NCBI GenBank assembly: GCA_020848665.1
Contig: JADLHR010000082.1
Location: 1-5,753, forward strand
Direction of reading: 5' to 3'
Source: Anaerolineae bacterium
GTDB lineage: Bacteria > Chloroflexota > Anaerolineae > Aggregatilineales > Aggregatilineaceae
Length of the DNA: 5,753 nucleotides
The number at the start of each line of letters is the position of its first letter. Within the stretch, counting starts at the first letter, position 1. Below the pieces are notes generated by a model that worked only from the letters and a program-made list of their open reading frames with translations, made no database searches and was not told the DNA's origin. Shown piece by piece: positions 4,678-5,753 of this stretch. A program made the position numbers and the translations under genes.

Positions 4678-5753
4678 ATGCCACGCATTATTGATGTCGT
4701 TGACCATGTCAACGTGATGGACGACGAGCTGGTGTACCGCGAGCCGCAGGGCGGGTCGGGTGACTTTCGCTTCGGATCGCAGGTGATCGTGGGCGAAAGC
4801 CAGGCGGCGGTCTTCGTCCGCCAGGGCCAGGCGCTCGACGCGCTCGGCCCCGGCTCGCATACGCTCAGCACCGGCAACCTGCCGATCCTGACCGGGCTGC
4901 TCGGTCTGGTGACGGGCGGGCGGACGCCGTTCACCGCTGATCTGTATTTCGTGAATCTGAAGGATTTGCCGCAGGTGCCCTGGGGGACGAATCCGCCGGT
5001 CGTGCTCGAAACGCCAGGCCGGGGGATGGGTGTAGTCCTGCTGATCACGCACGGCGTGATCGACATTGGCGTCGAGGAACCGGTGCGTTTCGTCAAGCAG
5101 TACGGTGTCGGCAAGGCAATCTTGCGCCTGGGCGACATCCGCGACCGTATCCAGTCGATGCTGCTCGGCGACCTGGCGCAGCTGCTCTCAACTTCTGGCG
5201 CGCAGAGCATCATGGACGCCAACCGCCTGCTGGCGGAGCTGGAAGGCGCGGCGCTGGCGCGGCTTAATGAGCAGTTTGCGCAGATTGGGATGCGGATCAA
5301 GGCGTTCGAGGCCAAGCCATTCACCGCGAAAGAAGTCTCGACCGAGGAGCTGCGCAACTACATCGACTTTGCCACCTACGAGCGTATTCGCCGCCTGGAA
5401 GTGGCCGAGAAAGCCGCCGGGAACGAGGGAATGGGCGGTGGGCTGGCAGGGGCAGGCGTCGGCCTGGGCGTCGGGCAGCAGATCGGGGCGGCGCTCAACC
5501 CGGAACAGGCGGCGCTCCAGCAACAGCAGCAGCTTATGATGCAGCAGATGATGATGCAGATGATGCAGAATCAGCAGCAGGGTAGCGGCCAGCCCGCGCC
5601 CGCGCAGCCCGCGGCAGGCGCCGAGGCCGCCGTTCCGCAGACCGTTGACGAAATCCGCGCCTATCTCGATCAGTTGGACGCCAAGCTGACGGCCGGATCG
5701 CTGTCTGAGGCGGTCTACGAGCGGCTGTACGCCAAGTGGGAAGCGCGCCTGAA
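4678..5753 (+). CDS. SPFH domain protein, YdjI-like (COG4260 type), C-terminal end missing
   Basis: The frame starts at ATG 4678 and is open to the right edge: 358 complete codons and two bases, with no stop. Residues about 25-240 match the YdjI-type SPFH family. Landmarks are FGSQVIVGESQAAVFVRQGQ (32-51), GPGSHT (57-62), PILTGLLGLVTGGRTPFTA (69-87), LYFVNLKD (89-96) and WGT (102-104), followed by helical DIRDRIQSML and the charged helix ELRNYIDFATYERIRRLEVA. Then come a Gly-rich hydrophobic stretch (248-273), a Gln/Met tract (281-301), a Pro/Ala linker (302-320) and a SHOCT-like helical pair (321-358, TVDEIRAYLDQLDAKL...YERLYAKWEARL) that looks close to its end. There is no N-terminal membrane segment and no cysteine, so the C-terminal zinc ribbon of many relatives is not seen. 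In B. subtilis YdjI links PspA to the membrane; a membrane-stress or scaffold role here is inference. It is second in an operon with the helical protein. Confidence 0.9.
   Translation, partial: MPRIIDVVDHVNVMDDELVYREPQGGSGDFRFGSQVIVGESQAAVFVRQGQALDALGPGSHTLSTGNLPILTGLLGLVTGGRTPFTADLYFVNLKDLPQVPWGTNPPVVLETPGRGMGVVLLITHGVIDIGVEEPVRFVKQYGVGKAILRLGDIRDRIQSMLLGDLAQLLSTSGAQSIMDANRLLAELEGAALARLNEQFAQIGMRIKAFEAKPFTAKEVSTEELRNYIDFATYERIRRLEVAEKAAGNEGMGGGLAGAGVGLGVGQQIGAALNPEQAALQQQQQLMMQQMMMQMMQNQQQGSGQPAPAQPAAGAEAAVPQTVDEIRAYLDQLDAKLTAGSLSEAVYERLYAKWEARL

Noticed and set aside
4092..5357. 421-codon minus-strand frame opposite the helical and SPFH genes
   Set aside because: The plus strand shows a recognisable SPFH family sequence and two ribosome sites. 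The minus frame resembles no family and is a long open frame expected in GC-rich DNA.

Overview
The window is GC-rich and gene-dense. It carries parts of two secreted carbohydrate-active enzymes, a Nudix hydrolase, and a two-gene SPFH (stomatin/prohibitin/flotillin/HflK-C) cassette. The style of the proteins points to a Chloroflexota bacterium, most likely class Anaerolineae: long Thr/Pro-rich low-complexity tracts in an exported glycosidase, cellulase-like proteins of clan GH-A, and a YdjI-type SPFH protein beside a small helical protein. This placement is inferred from protein character only; no rRNA or marker gene is present.

Left part (1-3376): the 3' end of a plus-strand cellulase-like glycoside hydrolase runs in from the left edge and stops at 687. 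It converges on a complete 868-codon minus-strand glycoside hydrolase (770-3376). The 82-bp gap between the stop codons holds a strong intrinsic terminator that favours the plus strand. The large protein has a signal peptide, a DUF5060-like N-terminal domain, a (beta/alpha)8 catalytic domain, two C-terminal beta-sandwich-like regions and a terminal Thr/Pro-rich tail. Both glycosidases depart from the usual Asn-Glu acid/base motif of clan GH-A. The partial one reads WDSPN where WNEPN is expected, and the complete one reads WELVDE where WELxNE is expected.

Middle (3418-3987): a minus-strand MutT-like Nudix hydrolase lies 41 bp upstream of the large glycosidase. Its likely start is at 3954. A more upstream ATG at 3987 overlaps a perfect TATAAT box and is probably promoter, not coding sequence.

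Right part (4035-5753): divergent from the Nudix gene are a 173-aa cysteine-free helical protein of unknown function and, 55 bp later, a YdjI-like SPFH protein that runs off the right edge. Each has a clear Shine-Dalgarno sequence, and the pair looks like an operon. By analogy with Bacillus subtilis YdjI, this cassette may act in membrane-stress or membrane-organisation functions, but that is inference. No stretch longer than about 150 bases lacks a gene. I saw no RNA genes, insertion sequences or CRISPR arrays.
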